The notes under the pieces are model-generated. The model was not told the origin of the DNA. It saw nothing but the letters and a program-made list of their open reading frames with translations, and did no database searches. Source: Stakelama sediminis (GTDB lineage Bacteria > Pseudomonadota > Alphaproteobacteria > Sphingomonadales > Sphingomonadaceae). Taken from it: a stretch of 64,000 nucleotides of DNA. The position numbers and the translations under genes are program-made. This document shows, in pieces, positions 1 to 9,335 of this stretch (the stretch's first letter is position 1; each line of letters begins with the position of its first letter). The stretch lies in assembly GCF_014199335.1 (NCBI RefSeq), contig NZ_JACIJI010000002.1, forward strand, positions 124,001-188,000, read 5' to 3'.

Positions 1-151
1 GCACCTGCCCGTCCGAAGGGAGTTGGATGTCGCCGGATTGCCCGGTTTTGCCGCTTCCGGCCTTCGATATCTGCATTTACTGCGCGGGCAGGCCATCCCA
101 ACGAACCAATACATCGATCGCCGGGATTATCGGCGACGCAAAGGAGGGATT

Positions 152-3100
152 ATGCAGGGCATTCGGACATTCATCCTTGGTACCACCGCTTTGTGCGTGC
201 TGGCAGGAACGGCGAACGCACAGGCGGTTGAACAGCAGCCGGTTCAGACGAAGACCGATCAGGCGCAGGCCGTGACGGTTCCGGCAACGCCCGCGCCTGC
301 CGATGCTCCCGCGACCGATCAGTCGGGCGGGAGCGACATTGTCGTGGTGGGCACGCAAATTCGCGGCAGTCAGGTCACCGAAGCGCTTCCCGTTACCGTC
401 GTCAACGATCAGGATATCGCAGCGACCGGGGCGGTATCGGGCGACGAACTGCTGCGATCGATTCCGCAAATGGGCGCGGTCGATTTCAACTCCTCCAACG
501 GTCCGCAGACGAGCAATACGGCGCGCGGCGACGTAAACTCGATCGACTTGCGCAATCTGGGGCCGGGCAACACGCTCGTTCTCATCAACGGGCGCCGTGT
601 CGTCATGCACCCGGTCAGTCAGGCGGGTATCGGCAATGTGCCGGTTCTGACCTATAACGCCAATGCCCTGCCGGTGGCCGCGATCAAGCGTCTGGAAGTG
701 CTGCGCGATGGCGCTGCGGCAATTTACGGTGCGGATGCCGTGGCCGGTGTGGTCAATGTCGTCCTGAAGGACGATTTTCAGGGTCTGGATCTGAACGCAC
801 GCTATGGTCTGGCCGAAGGCACGAACCTGCACCAGTTCAATACCAGCATGCTGGCCGGGACCAATTTCGGCGGCGGCCGCGGCAATATCACGCTGATGGC
901 CGAATATACGCACCGGACCGCCGAACTGGCACAGGATGAGCCGTATACCGCGAGCAACGACCTGCGGCCTCTTTTTGCGGACGTGCCCGGCTATTCGGAC
1001 AGCACGGCACCGGACAACCGCTCAAGCTATACGTCTTTCGCCAATTTCTCCGTGGTCGGCGGCACGGGCGTCCGGCAGAACGGCAGCACGATTACGTCGG
1101 GAGCAGGCTCCTTCCATATCCAGCCGGCGACGGTCGACGGGTGTACCAGCCCTTTACCGAACGGTATGTGCATCGCCAAGGGGTCGCTGTCCTATGGCCG
1201 CAACCGTGAGCTTCGGTTCGACAACGCTGTGGGAACCACCGTCAAACCGTCCGTCGACCGCATCAATCTGTATGCGACGGGCCATTATGATTTCACTGAT
1301 CACCTGACAGGTTTTGTCGAGGCGGGATATTATCGGGCGGTAACCCACGCCATTCAGCCGCCGGTGATCGCGTTGAACGATATCACGGTTCCGGCTTCCA
1401 ACTACTGGAACCCGTTCGGTGCCACGACCTTGCCCGACGGTTCGCCCAATCCCAACCGCCTTCCGGGTCTTACCAATGTGCCTGCATCGGGACTGCCGGT
1501 GACGCTGACGCGCTATCGTTTCCTCGATACCGGGCCGCAATATGTCGATGTGACAGGGCACCAGATGCGGTTCGTCGGCGGTCTGCGCGGCAATCTCGGT
1601 AATTTCGACTGGGAAACCGCGATGACCTATTCGGAAGCGAAAACGGTCGATATTTCCGACAATATCAACAGTACCCTGTTGCAGCAGCAACTCGCGCTCG
1701 CGACGCCGGATGCCTATGATCCGTTTAACGGCGGTGGATGTGACGGCAATTTCAGCGTCGGGGACTGTACGCCCAGTTCGGCCGCTTCGGTCGCGCCGTT
1801 CCTGTTCAAGATGCGGCGCGAGGACCGGACATCTCTGACCACTGCGGATGCGAAGCTTTCCAACTCGCAACTGTTTTTCCTGCCGGGAGGGGCGGTCGGC
1901 CTCGCCGTGGGGCTGGGATTCCGTCACGAAACGCAGTCGGACAATCGCGACCCCAATCTGGACGGCACGAACACCTTCACCGACTCCGTGACCGGTGAGA
2001 CGAACGAAAGCAACGTGATTGCGGTCAGCCCGACGCCGGACACATTTGGTTCGCGCAACGTGATTTCGGCCTATGGCGAATTTGCAGTGCCGGTGATTTC
2101 GCCCGATATGCGCGTCCCGCTGGTGCGCAAGGTCGAGCTTCAGCTTGCCGGGAGGTTCGAGCATTACAGCGACTTCGGGTCGATCTTCGTGCCGAAGGTG
2201 GCGGGAGCATGGGATGTGATCGACGGCATCCGCCTGCGCGGATCCTGGTCGAAGGGATTCAAGGCGCCCAATCTCGAACAGCTTCATGCCGCCGAATATG
2301 GGCGGCTGGCCACCAACAACGACTATATCCGCTGCGAAGCGGATCTGCGCGCGGGGCGGATCGTGAATTTCAACGATTGTTCGGAACCGGTCGGTTATTC
2401 GATCCGGGTCGCGGGCAATCCCGACCTGCAGCCCGAACGCAGCACCGACACCTCTTTCGGTATCGTATTGCAGCCGCGGTTCATCCCCTCTCGCCTGGGT
2501 CGCCTGACAATTACGGCGGACTATTGGCAGATCAAACAAAGGGGTATCGTCGGACAGTTCGGCGGCAGCAATGCGCTGGTTCAGGATTATCTGTCGCGCC
2601 TGCAGGGTACCAGCAACGCAAATGTCGTTCGGGCGGCGCCGACTTCCGACGATGTCGCATTTTTCGCAGGCACCGGCATTACTCCCGTGGGTCAGGTGCT
2701 CAGCGTCAACGACCAGTTCGTGAACCTGTTGCCGCAAACGGTGCGCGGCATCGACCTCAACCTGATCTACGCGCTTCACGATACGCCGGTCGGCAACTTC
2801 GACCTGAAAGTGAATGTAGCGCATCTGATGAAGTTCGAGCGGGATAACGGGCCTGCGGTCGATGCGCTGTATGCCGCGCGCGATGCGGGGGTCATCGATC
2901 CGGCCACGCCGCTGACCAATTCGGAAAACCTGCTTGCCCGTGGCAGCCGCCCGAAATGGGCCGCGTCGGGTACGCTGACCTGGAGCCTGGGTCCGGTACA
3001 GGTTGGCGCTTTCGGTAAATATACCGGCGTCATCTATGACAACAGCTTCCTGTCCGATGACGGCGTGCCGTATCGGGTAGGATCGCAGTTCACCGCAAAT

Positions 3101-3274
3101 CTGTACGTTCAGTACACCGTGAAAAATGCGACTCCGATTTCCGGCATGAAATTCCGGGTCGGTGCGCGCAACATCACCAATCAGCAGCCGCTGATTTCGC
3201 AGGGCGGATATTATGGCGCGCTGTATCAGCCCTATGGCCGCTATGTGTACGCCTCGGTCGGCCTGTCGTTGTAA
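152..3274 (+). CDS. TonB-dependent outer-membrane receptor
   Basis: A 1040-residue outer-membrane active-transport channel. The ATG at 152 is preceded by AAGGAGG (141-147) and begins a clear signal peptide ending near residue 25 (TANAQA). A TonB-box-like IVVVGTQI follows around residue 65, then a plug domain with DELLRSIPQ and the LVLINGRR motif, then a long beta-barrel that ends in aromatic/hydrophobic strands (YVYASVGLSL). The overall build is that of the large sphingomonad and Caulobacter receptors that import plant-derived carbohydrates or aromatics; the substrate cannot be told from sequence. A probable exported esterase lies 13 bases downstream, suggesting an operon. The reading frame is open upstream of 152 but has no signal peptide if started there. 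Confidence 0.93.
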   Translation: MQGIRTFILGTTALCVLAGTANAQAVEQQPVQTKTDQAQAVTVPATPAPADAPATDQSGGSDIVVVGTQIRGSQVTEALPVTVVNDQDIAATGAVSGDELLRSIPQMGAVDFNSSNGPQTSNTARGDVNSIDLRNLGPGNTLVLINGRRVVMHPVSQAGIGNVPVLTYNANALPVAAIKRLEVLRDGAAAIYGADAVAGVVNVVLKDDFQGLDLNARYGLAEGTNLHQFNTSMLAGTNFGGGRGNITLMAEYTHRTAELAQDEPYTASNDLRPLFADVPGYSDSTAPDNRSSYTSFANFSVVGGTGVRQNGSTITSGAGSFHIQPATVDGCTSPLPNGMCIAKGSLSYGRNRELRFDNAVGTTVKPSVDRINLYATGHYDFTDHLTGFVEAGYYRAVTHAIQPPVIALNDITVPASNYWNPFGATTLPDGSPNPNRLPGLTNVPASGLPVTLTRYRFLDTGPQYVDVTGHQMRFVGGLRGNLGNFDWETAMTYSEAKTVDISDNINSTLLQQQLALATPDAYDPFNGGGCDGNFSVGDCTPSSAASVAPFLFKMRREDRTSLTTADAKLSNSQLFFLPGGAVGLAVGLGFRHETQSDNRDPNLDGTNTFTDSVTGETNESNVIAVSPTPDTFGSRNVISAYGEFAVPVISPDMRVPLVRKVELQLAGRFEHYSDFGSIFVPKVAGAWDVIDGIRLRGSWSKGFKAPNLEQLHAAEYGRLATNNDYIRCEADLRAGRIVNFNDCSEPVGYSIRVAGNPDLQPERSTDTSFGIVLQPRFIPSRLGRLTITADYWQIKQRGIVGQFGGSNALVQDYLSRLQGTSNANVVRAAPTSDDVAFFAGTGITPVGQVLSVNDQFVNLLPQTVRGIDLNLIYALHDTPVGNFDLKVNVAHLMKFERDNGPAVDALYAARDAGVIDPATPLTNSENLLARGSRPKWAASGTLTWSLGPVQVGAFGKYTGVIYDNSFLSDDGVPYRVGSQFTANLYVQYTVKNATPISGMKFRVGARNITNQQPLISQGGYYGALYQPYGRYVYASVGLSL

Positions 3275-3287
3275 GGAGAAGCGTTGA

Positions 3288-4214
3288 ATGACTGCTTTCG
3301 GTACCCGTTTCGCCGTTACCGCCGTTGCAACGGCGATGCTGGCGGTCGCTCCCGTCAGTGCGCAGAACACGAAGGCTGCTGCCGGAGACCACCCGCAAAC
3401 GGTGCTCTTTATCGGCAACAGCTTCACCTATGGCGCGCATTCGCCGGTGTGGAAATATCGCTGGTACACGGTCAACGACCTCAACGGCGGGGATGTCGGC
3501 GGCGTACCCGCGCTGTTCAAGCTGTTCACGCAGGAGGCGGGGTTGAACTATGCTGTCAGTCTGGAAACGTCGGGCGGTAAATCGCTGCAATGGCACTGGG
3601 ACCACAAGCGGCAGCTTGTCGATCGGCCATGGGACCATGTGGTGCTTCAGGAATACAGCACGCTCGACAAGCAAAAGCCCGGCGACCCTGCCAGCCTCGT
3701 CACCTATTCCGGCAAGTTCGCGCAGATGTTCAAGGCGAAGAATTCCCATGTCGACGTCAGTCTGACCGCCACCTGGTCGCGTCCCGATCAGACCTATCTG
3801 AAAACCGGCGCATGGTACGGAAAGCCGATCACGCAGATGGCACTCGATCTGCGACACGGCTATGACATGGCGGCGGATGCGTCGTCCGATATCGACCGCG
3901 TCAATCCGGTGGGGCAGGTATTCAGTTGCGCGATCGCGGCAGGGGTGGGGAACCCCGATCCCTATAACGGCATCGCTTATGGCAAGGTCGATCTGTGGGC
4001 CTATGACCATTATCATGCCAGCCGCTTCGGCTATTATCTGGAGGCGCTGACGGTGTTTATCGATATTACCGGGCAGGACCCCCGTCAGTTCGGCAGTCAG
4101 GAGCAGGCGGCGCGCGAACTGGGCATATCACCCGATGATGCGGTGCGATTGCAGGACGTCGCATGGGCCCGGACGCACGGGCAGGATTGCGCAACACTGT
4201 TCAAGCCGGCGTAG
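3288..4214 (+). CDS. Exported SGNH/GDSL-type hydrolase-like protein
   Basis: A 308-residue protein with a signal peptide (cleavage after PVSAQ, about residue 26). It carries FIGNSFTYG around Ser45, the usual block I nucleophile region of SGNH hydrolases, and DHYH at 240-243, matching the C-terminal D-x-x-H of that fold. This suggests an envelope or secreted esterase acting on an acylated substrate, but the exact family is not certain. AAGGAGA at 3273-3279 overlaps the stop of the receptor gene and serves as ribosome binding site, so the two genes are probably co-transcribed and may handle the same substrate. The role is inferred from motifs and context only. Confidence 0.7.
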   Translation: MTAFGTRFAVTAVATAMLAVAPVSAQNTKAAAGDHPQTVLFIGNSFTYGAHSPVWKYRWYTVNDLNGGDVGGVPALFKLFTQEAGLNYAVSLETSGGKSLQWHWDHKRQLVDRPWDHVVLQEYSTLDKQKPGDPASLVTYSGKFAQMFKAKNSHVDVSLTATWSRPDQTYLKTGAWYGKPITQMALDLRHGYDMAADASSDIDRVNPVGQVFSCAIAAGVGNPDPYNGIAYGKVDLWAYDHYHASRFGYYLEALTVFIDITGQDPRQFGSQEQAARELGISPDDAVRLQDVAWARTHGQDCATLFKPA

Positions 4215-4407
4215 CAGATCGACCCTGTCGCATGAGGGGGAGGTTTCCTGGACCCTCCCGACGCGCGGTTACACGTACATCGCTGACCGGTACATAGGGC
4301 TGTGACAGACAGCTGCGCAGGACCGTGAAGAAACTTCCATTCTTCCCATTCTCAAGCGGCGGGTTGGACTGCGGGCGAACAACATCATAGCCTATCGCCC
4401 CTGTCTG

Positions 4408-4656
4408 GGTAGCGTGAACAAAGGGTAGCCAGAGCAATGCTGAGGCGAGGCTGACGAAGACGAGGTAGGAGCTTTTGCTTTTGTCGTAACGGGTGGCGAC
4501 TCGCCGCCAGTTTTTGAGTATGTTGAACAGTCGCTCGATCTGGTTGCGCAGATGGTATTTCCGCCGATCGTGCAGGGCCAGCGTGCGTCGCCCCTTCTTC
4601 GCCGGGATCAAGGCCTGGGTTCCAGCGATGGCGATCTCGGCGCGGATGGCGTCGGC
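4408..4656 (-). pseudogene. IS5-family transposase remnant (C-terminal part)
   Basis: Reading the minus strand gives ADAIRAEIAIAG, then IPAKKGRR and RRKYHLRNQIERLFN with NWRRVATRYDK, the typical C-terminal DDE region (catalytic Glu in NQIERLFN) of IS5-family transposases. An in-frame TGA at 4657-4659 cuts it off on the 5' side, and a second stop (TAA) follows a few codons further upstream in the same frame. The N-terminal two thirds and both terminal inverted repeats are missing. The reading frame continues past the conserved part to 4201 without family similarity. It is a decayed fragment and cannot be active. Confidence 0.75.
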
Positions 4657-4817
4657 TCAGAAAGCAGCCGTGAATTAATCCAGAACCACCCAGTCAAGCT
4701 TTGTCCACAAAATCTGATTTGGACTTCGATTTGAAGTTTACGCCTGCATTCCAATGATTTTGTTATAATTTCGGGATTATATCAGACGATCCCAGGGCTT
4801 TCTGCGTCCCAAATTTG
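4657..4817. other. Gene-free AT-richer stretch beside the transposase remnant
   Basis: This stretch is visibly AT-richer than its surroundings (for example around 4715-4780) and holds no supported gene, repeat or terminator. It lies between the transposase remnant and the 3' end of the glycosylase gene, and may be leftover DNA from the insertion. Bases 4215-4407 on the other side of the remnant likewise show no gene. Confidence 0.5.
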
Positions 4818-5444
4818 TCAGATTACATTCATGTCCGACTTGTAATGGTGCCAGGTGAAGATCGCTGCTGCGCCGCGATGGGGGCGCCAGGGTTCGGCGA
4901 GCGCACGCACCTGTTTCTCGCCGGGGCGTTCGGCATGGCCGAGAAGGCGGCCGACCTCGATTTGTACGGCCAGGTCGCCTGCGGGCCAGATGTCGGGCCG
5001 CCCTTCCGCGAACAGCAGATAGATTTCCGCCGACCAGCGCCCGATCCCCTTGACGCTGACGAGTTGCGCAATCGCTTCCTCATCTTCCTTTGGAAGGTTG
5101 GCGAGGTCGAGCCTGCCGCTGGTCACTTCTTCGGCAAGACTGCGGGCATAGCCCAGCTTCTGTCGCGACAGTCCGGCTCCGCGCAAAGCTTCTTCGCTGG
5201 TGCCAAGCAGGCGCTCCGGATCTCCGGCATCGCCGCCGACTGCGGTTTCGAGGCGTGTCCATACTGCATTTGCCGCATGGAAACTCACCTGCTGCCCCAC
5301 AATGGTGCGCAGCAATGCGGCATAGCCACGATCACGGATGCGGGGTTCGGGATAGCCGACCCGGCCAAGCGCTTCGGCAAAAGCAGGTTCAATTTCGCCA
5401 AGCGCGTCTAGCGCGGTGCGGAGCTGTTCGGCAGTCAGGCCCAT
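4818..5444 (-). CDS. DNA-3-methyladenine glycosylase II family (AlkA-like) protein
   Basis: A 208-residue base-excision repair glycosylase of the HhH-GPD superfamily that removes alkylated purines. The helix-hairpin-helix reads [17 protein letters not shown], followed by the catalytic-aspartate segment WPAGDLAVQ. The length matches the short bacterial AlkA-like proteins that lack the N-terminal TBP-like domain of E. coli AlkA. The ATG at 5444 follows a GTG at 5447, which could also be used. The gene is divergent from the ferredoxin gene, and the two share a 67-base upstream region with no recognisable Ada box. Confidence 0.88.
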   Translation of the reverse strand: MGLTAEQLRTALDALGEIEPAFAEALGRVGYPEPRIRDRGYAALLRTIVGQQVSFHAANAVWTRLETAVGGDAGDPERLLGTSEEALRGAGLSRQKLGYARSLAEEVTSGRLDLANLPKEDEEAIAQLVSVKGIGRWSAEIYLLFAEGRPDIWPAGDLAVQIEVGRLLGHAERPGEKQVRALAEPWRPHRGAAAIFTWHHYKSDMNVI

Positions 5445-5511
5445 CACGTTGAGTCCTTGTGTTCGGGGCCGATCATCGGCATGTCGGCGCAGATTGTTTC
5501 AGGAGGAATGT

Positions 5512-5829
5512 ATGCCCAAGCTTATCGTCACCACCCGCGAGGGAGAAGTCCGCGAGTTGGAGGGCGAGAAAGGCCTGACGGTCATGGAAGTCATCCGGGA
5601 TAACGGCGTCGACGAGTTGCTGGCATTATGCGGCGGCTGTTGTTCTTGCGCGACCTGTCATGTCCATGTCGACCCGGAATTTGCGGCCAAACTCCCGAAA
5701 ATGAGTGAAGATGAGGATGATCTGCTCGACAGTTCGTCCGACCGTAACGAAACATCGCGCCTGTCGTGCCAGATTCCCTTTACCGACGATCTGGACGGGT
5801 TGCGGGTGACGATTGCTGAAGAAGACTAA
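5512..5829 (+). CDS. 2Fe-2S ferredoxin, adrenodoxin/putidaredoxin type
   Basis: A 105-residue electron carrier. The cluster ligands are in [11 protein letters not shown] (C-x5-C-x2-C) plus the later Cys of SRLSCQIP, the arrangement of the vertebrate-type 2Fe-2S ferredoxins that serve cytochrome P450s and Rieske oxygenases. Two additional cysteines sit inside the first motif. An ideal AGGAGG (5501-5506) lies six bases before the ATG. No partner reductase or oxygenase gene is adjacent, so its redox partner is unknown. Confidence 0.92.
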   Translation: MPKLIVTTREGEVRELEGEKGLTVMEVIRDNGVDELLALCGGCCSCATCHVHVDPEFAAKLPKMSEDEDDLLDSSSDRNETSRLSCQIPFTDDLDGLRVTIAEED

Positions 5830-5889
5830 ATAGCATCGCCGTTCGCCGTCAGTAGGCGAAGGGCGCCAGCAACCGGACGGTCTGACCGG

Positions 5890-6591
5890 TCAGGGCAGCG
5901 AATCGAGCTTGAGTATCGCCATCGGGGCGTCCTTGGTCAGGGGTGTTGCTTTCCAGCGCATAACCTGTTCGCCGCCTTCTTCCTGCGCACCGGTTTCGGT
6001 GTTCTGGCTGAGTATCTGGGCATTGGTGGTCAGAGTGAAGGTGCCGTCCATGGGCGCATGCTTGCCCTTGGTTTTGCCCATGCGACCCATCCGTTTTTCC
6101 GTACCCTGATCGGCGAAGGCGGGTGCCTTTACCCGGACCTGATCCTTACCGCGCAACTCGATGGCGATGAAGGGGAACAGGATTTCGGCGTCGATGTTGA
6201 ACGGATAGATGAAATTATGTGTCAGGCGGCTGGTGATCGCATAATTGATCAGGAACAGACCGGCGCCCTTATACTCGACCGAACGATAACCTGTTTCCTT
6301 GCGCAGCGCAGCCGCGACCGCTTCCATTTTCGCGGTGTCGTCCTGCGCGGAGTTGCCAGTGTCATCATCCTTCTTGCCTGCTTCCGCCATACCCTTGGCG
6401 AATTCTTTGCCCAGATCGAGCACCGTCACTTCCCCCTGATAGGTGTAGGTGAAGCTGCGGTCGGCATTGATGTTCAGCGTTGAAACGAATTTGCCCGGCG
6501 TGACGAAACAACTCGCCAGCAATAGCGGTGCGATCAGTGCGAACGCCACCCGTGTCCAGTGAAACGCCACCCGTGTCCAGTGATAGGCCAT
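5890..6591 (-). CDS. Putative lipoprotein with duplicated N-terminal segment
   Basis: A 233-residue protein of unknown function. Residues about 17-28 form a hydrophobic run ending in LLLASC, a lipobox, so the mature protein should be anchored by its Cys. The N-terminus reads HWTRVAFHWTRVAF because of a perfect 21-base tandem duplication. The body contains a lysine-rich linker (KTKGKHAP) and beta-type segments, but no domain was recognised. The gene shares a short divergent-free gap with rlmB downstream of rlmB on the same strand. An alternative start after the duplication would leave a minimal signal peptide, so the duplicated unit may be untranslated or tolerated. Confidence 0.7.
   Translation of the reverse strand: MAYHWTRVAFHWTRVAFALIAPLLLASCFVTPGKFVSTLNINADRSFTYTYQGEVTVLDLGKEFAKGMAEAGKKDDDTGNSAQDDTAKMEAVAAALRKETGYRSVEYKGAGLFLINYAITSRLTHNFIYPFNIDAEILFPFIAIELRGKDQVRVKAPAFADQGTEKRMGRMGKTKGKHAPMDGTFTLTTNAQILSQNTETGAQEEGGEQVMRWKATPLTKDAPMAILKLDSLP
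6542..6583. repeat. Perfect 21-bp tandem duplication
   Basis: Bases 6542-6562 and 6563-6583 are identical 21-base units (starting AACGCCACCCGTGTCC). The unit is a multiple of three, so it adds seven residues (HWTRVAF) to the start of the lipoprotein gene without shifting the frame. It looks like a recent slippage event. Confidence 0.95.
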
Positions 6592-6613
6592 GTCATCCCC
6601 CGATCAGCCCCGT

Positions 6614-7360
6614 TCAGTGCCGCACGGCCACCGCATACAGCGCGATTGCGGCGGCGTTCGACACGTTCAGGCTTTCGACCTTAGGCCCGATCGGCAGCTT
6701 GGCAAGATCGTCGCAATGCGCTTCGGTATTAGCACGCATGCCTTCGCCCTCCGCGCCCAGAACGAGCGCGACCTTGCCTTCGCCGATGGATTCGGCAAGC
6801 GTGCGTGACGCATGGCCGGTAAGGCCGATCCGCCAGAAACCGGCTTCCGCAATTTCATCCATCGCACGGGCCAGATTGACCACGCGTACCCAGGGCACCG
6901 TTTCCAGTGCCCCCGATGCCGCGCGCGCCACCGTGCCCGATTCGGGCGGTGCGTGGCGGTCCTGCGTGACGATGCCCAGCGCATCGAAAGCAGCGGCAGA
7001 GCGCAGGATCGCACCGACATTGTGCGGGTCCGTCACCTGATCGAGGATCAGCAGCGGTTGTTGCGTTGCTTCGCCCTGTTCAAGCAGATCGCCCAGCCAC
7101 ACATCTTCCAGCGGATCGACCTCGGCCACCAGTCCCTGATGCGGTGCGTCCGACGGAACCAGCCTGGCAAGATCGCTAGGCTCGGCAAAGGTGATCGGCA
7201 GCACCGGCGGCAGGTCGAGCGCCGAAAGTGCCGCGCGCGTGCCCCATATCTTGCGCACGGTACGTTCGGGATTGGCGAGCGCCGCCAGTACGGCGTGACG
7301 CCCCCAGAACCTCGGGCGACCGGCGGGCGCATGGGACGGGCGATGACCACGCCGCGCCAT
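6614..7360 (-). CDS. rlmB: 23S rRNA (guanosine-2'-O-)-methyltransferase RlmB-type (SPOUT)
   Basis: A 248-residue SpoU/TrmH-family 2'-O-methyltransferase, most like RlmB, which modifies G2251 of 23S rRNA. The three SPOUT motifs are visible: LDQVTDPHNVGAILRSA (motif 1), LVLGAEGEGMR (motif 2) and LPIGPKVESLNVSNAAAI (motif 3, forming the trefoil knot). The N-terminal FWGRHAVLAAL segment is the substrate-binding domain start. The ATG at 7360 is preceded by GGAGG with seven bases of spacing; the frame is open further upstream but lacks a better site. It could instead act on tRNA, as family members differ little in sequence. Confidence 0.88.
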   Translation of the reverse strand: MARRGHRPSHAPAGRPRFWGRHAVLAALANPERTVRKIWGTRAALSALDLPPVLPITFAEPSDLARLVPSDAPHQGLVAEVDPLEDVWLGDLLEQGEATQQPLLILDQVTDPHNVGAILRSAAAFDALGIVTQDRHAPPESGTVARAASGALETVPWVRVVNLARAMDEIAEAGFWRIGLTGHASRTLAESIGEGKVALVLGAEGEGMRANTEAHCDDLAKLPIGPKVESLNVSNAAAIALYAVAVRH

Positions 7361-7542
7361 TAAAACGCCTCCAGGGAACGGCGGGTCGGGAAAGTGCAAA
7401 GCGGCATGGCAGGCTCATAAAAACAGGATCGGAACATATTCACCGCCTAGATGGAGGAATTTCTGCATGCAAGTCGGGTTCAGGCGTTGACATGCGCGGC
7501 GTCACCCGGCAAGGGTCCGCCCTCGCTGTTTGGCGGCCCATT

Positions 7543-7628
7543 GGACAGGTGGCCGAGTGGTTAAAGGCAGCAGACTGTAAATCTGCCCGCGTAAGCGTAC
7601 GCTGGTTCGAATCCAGCCCTGTCCACCA
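7543..7628 (+). tRNA. tRNA-Tyr (anticodon GTA)
   Basis: The acceptor stem pairs GGACAGG (7543-7549) with CCTGTCC (7618-7624), the discriminator is A7625 and CCA is encoded at 7626-7628. The anticodon GTA sits in the loop of CAGACTGTAAATCTG, and GGTTCGAATCC forms the T arm. The class II long variable arm is CCGCGTAAGCGTACG-like. A TTGACA at 7487-7492 is a plausible -35 element. A short CTCT-AGAG hairpin followed by GGTTTT at about 7631-7656 may end the transcript. Confidence 0.96.
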
Positions 7629-7805
7629 CCCTCTTTCGACAGAGCGGTTTTCCCGAAATTTTCTGTCCTTCCCTGTAAGGGGAGAGCGCGCGCAGTGTCG
7701 GCGGAATGTCAGCCGTTGAGAGGAATTGCGGGGCGTAGGGCGCAATATCCCTCCGTCAGGCTTTGGCCTGCGACTTCTTTTTACGAGGAAAGGCTGATGG
7801 CCGGG

Positions 7806-8180
7806 TCAGGCTTGTAATGCGGCCTGTTCGGCGTCGGTGAAAACGCGGCCACGAGTGAGGAAGCGCACCTCTCGTCCATTGTCGAGGCTGAACATACCGC
7901 CGCGTCCGGGGACGACATCGAGAATGAGTTGCGTATGCGCCCAGGCCTTGCCCTGCGCTTCGCCGATATAGAGGGGGGCGCCGCCCACGGTGCCGAGCAG
8001 GATGTCGCGTTCGCTGATGCGGAAATCGTTTGCCGGGTAGCACATGGGGGAGGAGCCGTCGCAGCATCCCCCGGATTGATGAAACAGGATCGGCCCATAT
8101 TCTGCCGCCAGCTCAGCGATCAGCTTCAGCGCCGCCGGGGTTGCCGTCACCCGTTCGATCGGGTCTGATGTCTGTGCCAT
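7806..8180 (-). CDS. DUF779 family protein
   Basis: A 124-residue protein of the DUF779 family, which is commonly encoded beside NAD-dependent aldehyde dehydrogenases, as it is here. It has a conserved Cys-rich segment (HQSGGCCDGSSPMCYP) that could bind a metal. No reaction is known to me for the family. The ATG at 8180 is preceded by AGGAGG, which rules out the start ten codons upstream. It is the last gene of the aldehyde dehydrogenase - alcohol dehydrogenase operon. Confidence 0.85.
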   Translation of the reverse strand: MAQTSDPIERVTATPAALKLIAELAAEYGPILFHQSGGCCDGSSPMCYPANDFRISERDILLGTVGGAPLYIGEAQGKAWAHTQLILDVVPGRGGMFSLDNGREVRFLTRGRVFTDAEQAALQA

Positions 8181-8230
8181 CGTCTGCCTCCTATGCGGGA
8201 AGTATAGCACGGCGCTTCACGATGCCCGAA

Positions 8231-8261
8231 CCCGGCCCTTCCAATGCTGAGGAGGGCCGGG
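8231..8261 (-). promoter_or_regulatory. Intercistronic hairpin between adhP-like gene and DUF779 gene
   Basis: CCCGGCCCTTC (8231-8241) and GGAGGGCCGGG (8251-8261) form an 11-bp stem with one wobble pair. There is no U-run after it on the minus strand, so it is more likely an RNA stability or processing element than a terminator. Confidence 0.45.
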
Positions 8262-8274
8262 CAGGGGTAATGCG

Positions 8275-9306
8275 TCAGCTTGCCATGTCGAGGACGATGC
8301 GCCCTTCGATCTGGCCCTTGTGCATCTTGTCGAACACGGTGTTGATGTCCTCGATCTTTGCGGTTTCGACCGTAGCCTTCACCTTGCCGTCGCCGGCGAA
8401 GTCGAGGCTTTCCTGAAGGTCGAGCCGGGTACCGACGATCGAACCGCGCACGGTGATACCGTTCAGCACCATGCCGAAGATGTCGAGCGGGAAATTGCCC
8501 GGCGGCAGGCCGTTGAGCGCGACGGTGCCACCGCGCGCGACGGTGCCGACAGCCTGCTCGAATGCCTTGGGGCTGACGGCGGTAACGAGTACGCCCTGCA
8601 CACCGCCGCCGGTTTCCTTCTTGATGACGGTCGCGGGGTCTTCGTTCTTTGCATTGACGGTGATTTTCGCACCCAGCCTGCGGGCAAGATCGAGCTTTTC
8701 ATCGTCGATGTCGATCGCGGCGACGTTCATGCCCATCGCCACTGCATATTGCACCGCCATATGACCAAGGCCGCCGATGCCGCTGATCGCGACCGTATCG
8801 CCGGGCTTGGTATCGGTCATCTTCAGCCCCTTATAGACCGTAACGCCCGCGCACAGCACCGGGGCAATCTCGGTAAAGCTGATATTGTCCGGCAGATGAC
8901 CGACATAATTGGGATCGGCGATGACATAATCGGCAAAGCCGCCATTGACCGAATAGCCGGTATTTTCCTGACTTTCGCACAGCGTTTCCCAGCCGCCCAG
9001 ACAATGCACGCAATGGCCGCATGCGGTGTAGAGCCATGGCACGCCGACCCGGTCACCTTCCCTGATATGCGTCACGCCCTTGCCGACGGCGGAAACGAAG
9101 CCGACGCCTTCATGGCCAGGAATGAAGGGCGGGTTGGGCTTAACCGGCCAGTCGCCTTCTGCAGCGTGCAAATCGGTGTGACAGACGCCGGACGCCTGTA
9201 TCGCGACCTGAATCTGGCCCGGTCCGACTTCTGGAACGGGGACTTCGTCGATGGTAAGCGGCTTGCCGAATTCGCGCACGACGGCGGCTTTCATGGTTTT
9301 GGCCAT
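8275..9306 (-). CDS. adhP: Zinc-dependent alcohol dehydrogenase, AdhP type
   Basis: A 343-residue medium-chain alcohol dehydrogenase, oxidising primary alcohols such as ethanol to aldehydes with NAD+. Catalytic zinc ligands are seen in SGVCHTDLH and PGHEGVG, the structural zinc loop in [16 protein letters not shown], and the dinucleotide-binding site in [13 protein letters not shown] followed by the acidic AIDIDDEK that favours NAD. GGAGATT precedes the ATG at 9306. It follows the aldehyde dehydrogenase gene, so together they would convert an alcohol to a carboxylic acid in two steps. Confidence 0.93.
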   Translation of the reverse strand: MAKTMKAAVVREFGKPLTIDEVPVPEVGPGQIQVAIQASGVCHTDLHAAEGDWPVKPNPPFIPGHEGVGFVSAVGKGVTHIREGDRVGVPWLYTACGHCVHCLGGWETLCESQENTGYSVNGGFADYVIADPNYVGHLPDNISFTEIAPVLCAGVTVYKGLKMTDTKPGDTVAISGIGGLGHMAVQYAVAMGMNVAAIDIDDEKLDLARRLGAKITVNAKNEDPATVIKKETGGGVQGVLVTAVSPKAFEQAVGTVARGGTVALNGLPPGNFPLDIFGMVLNGITVRGSIVGTRLDLQESLDFAGDGKVKATVETAKIEDINTVFDKMHKGQIEGRIVLDMAS

Positions 9307-9335
9307 GATGTAATCTCCTTACAAAAGGGAGGGGA

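Noticed and set aside
1154..3427. 757-codon open frame on the minus strand
   Set aside because: It is a high-GC shadow opposite the TonB-dependent receptor gene, with no family motif and a biased His/Arg/Gln composition.
7440..7745. Minus-strand frame of 101 codons with GLDSNQRTLTRADLQSA
   Set aside because: It is the antisense of the tRNA-Tyr gene; this peptide is a familiar false gene product seen wherever such tRNAs are translated backwards.
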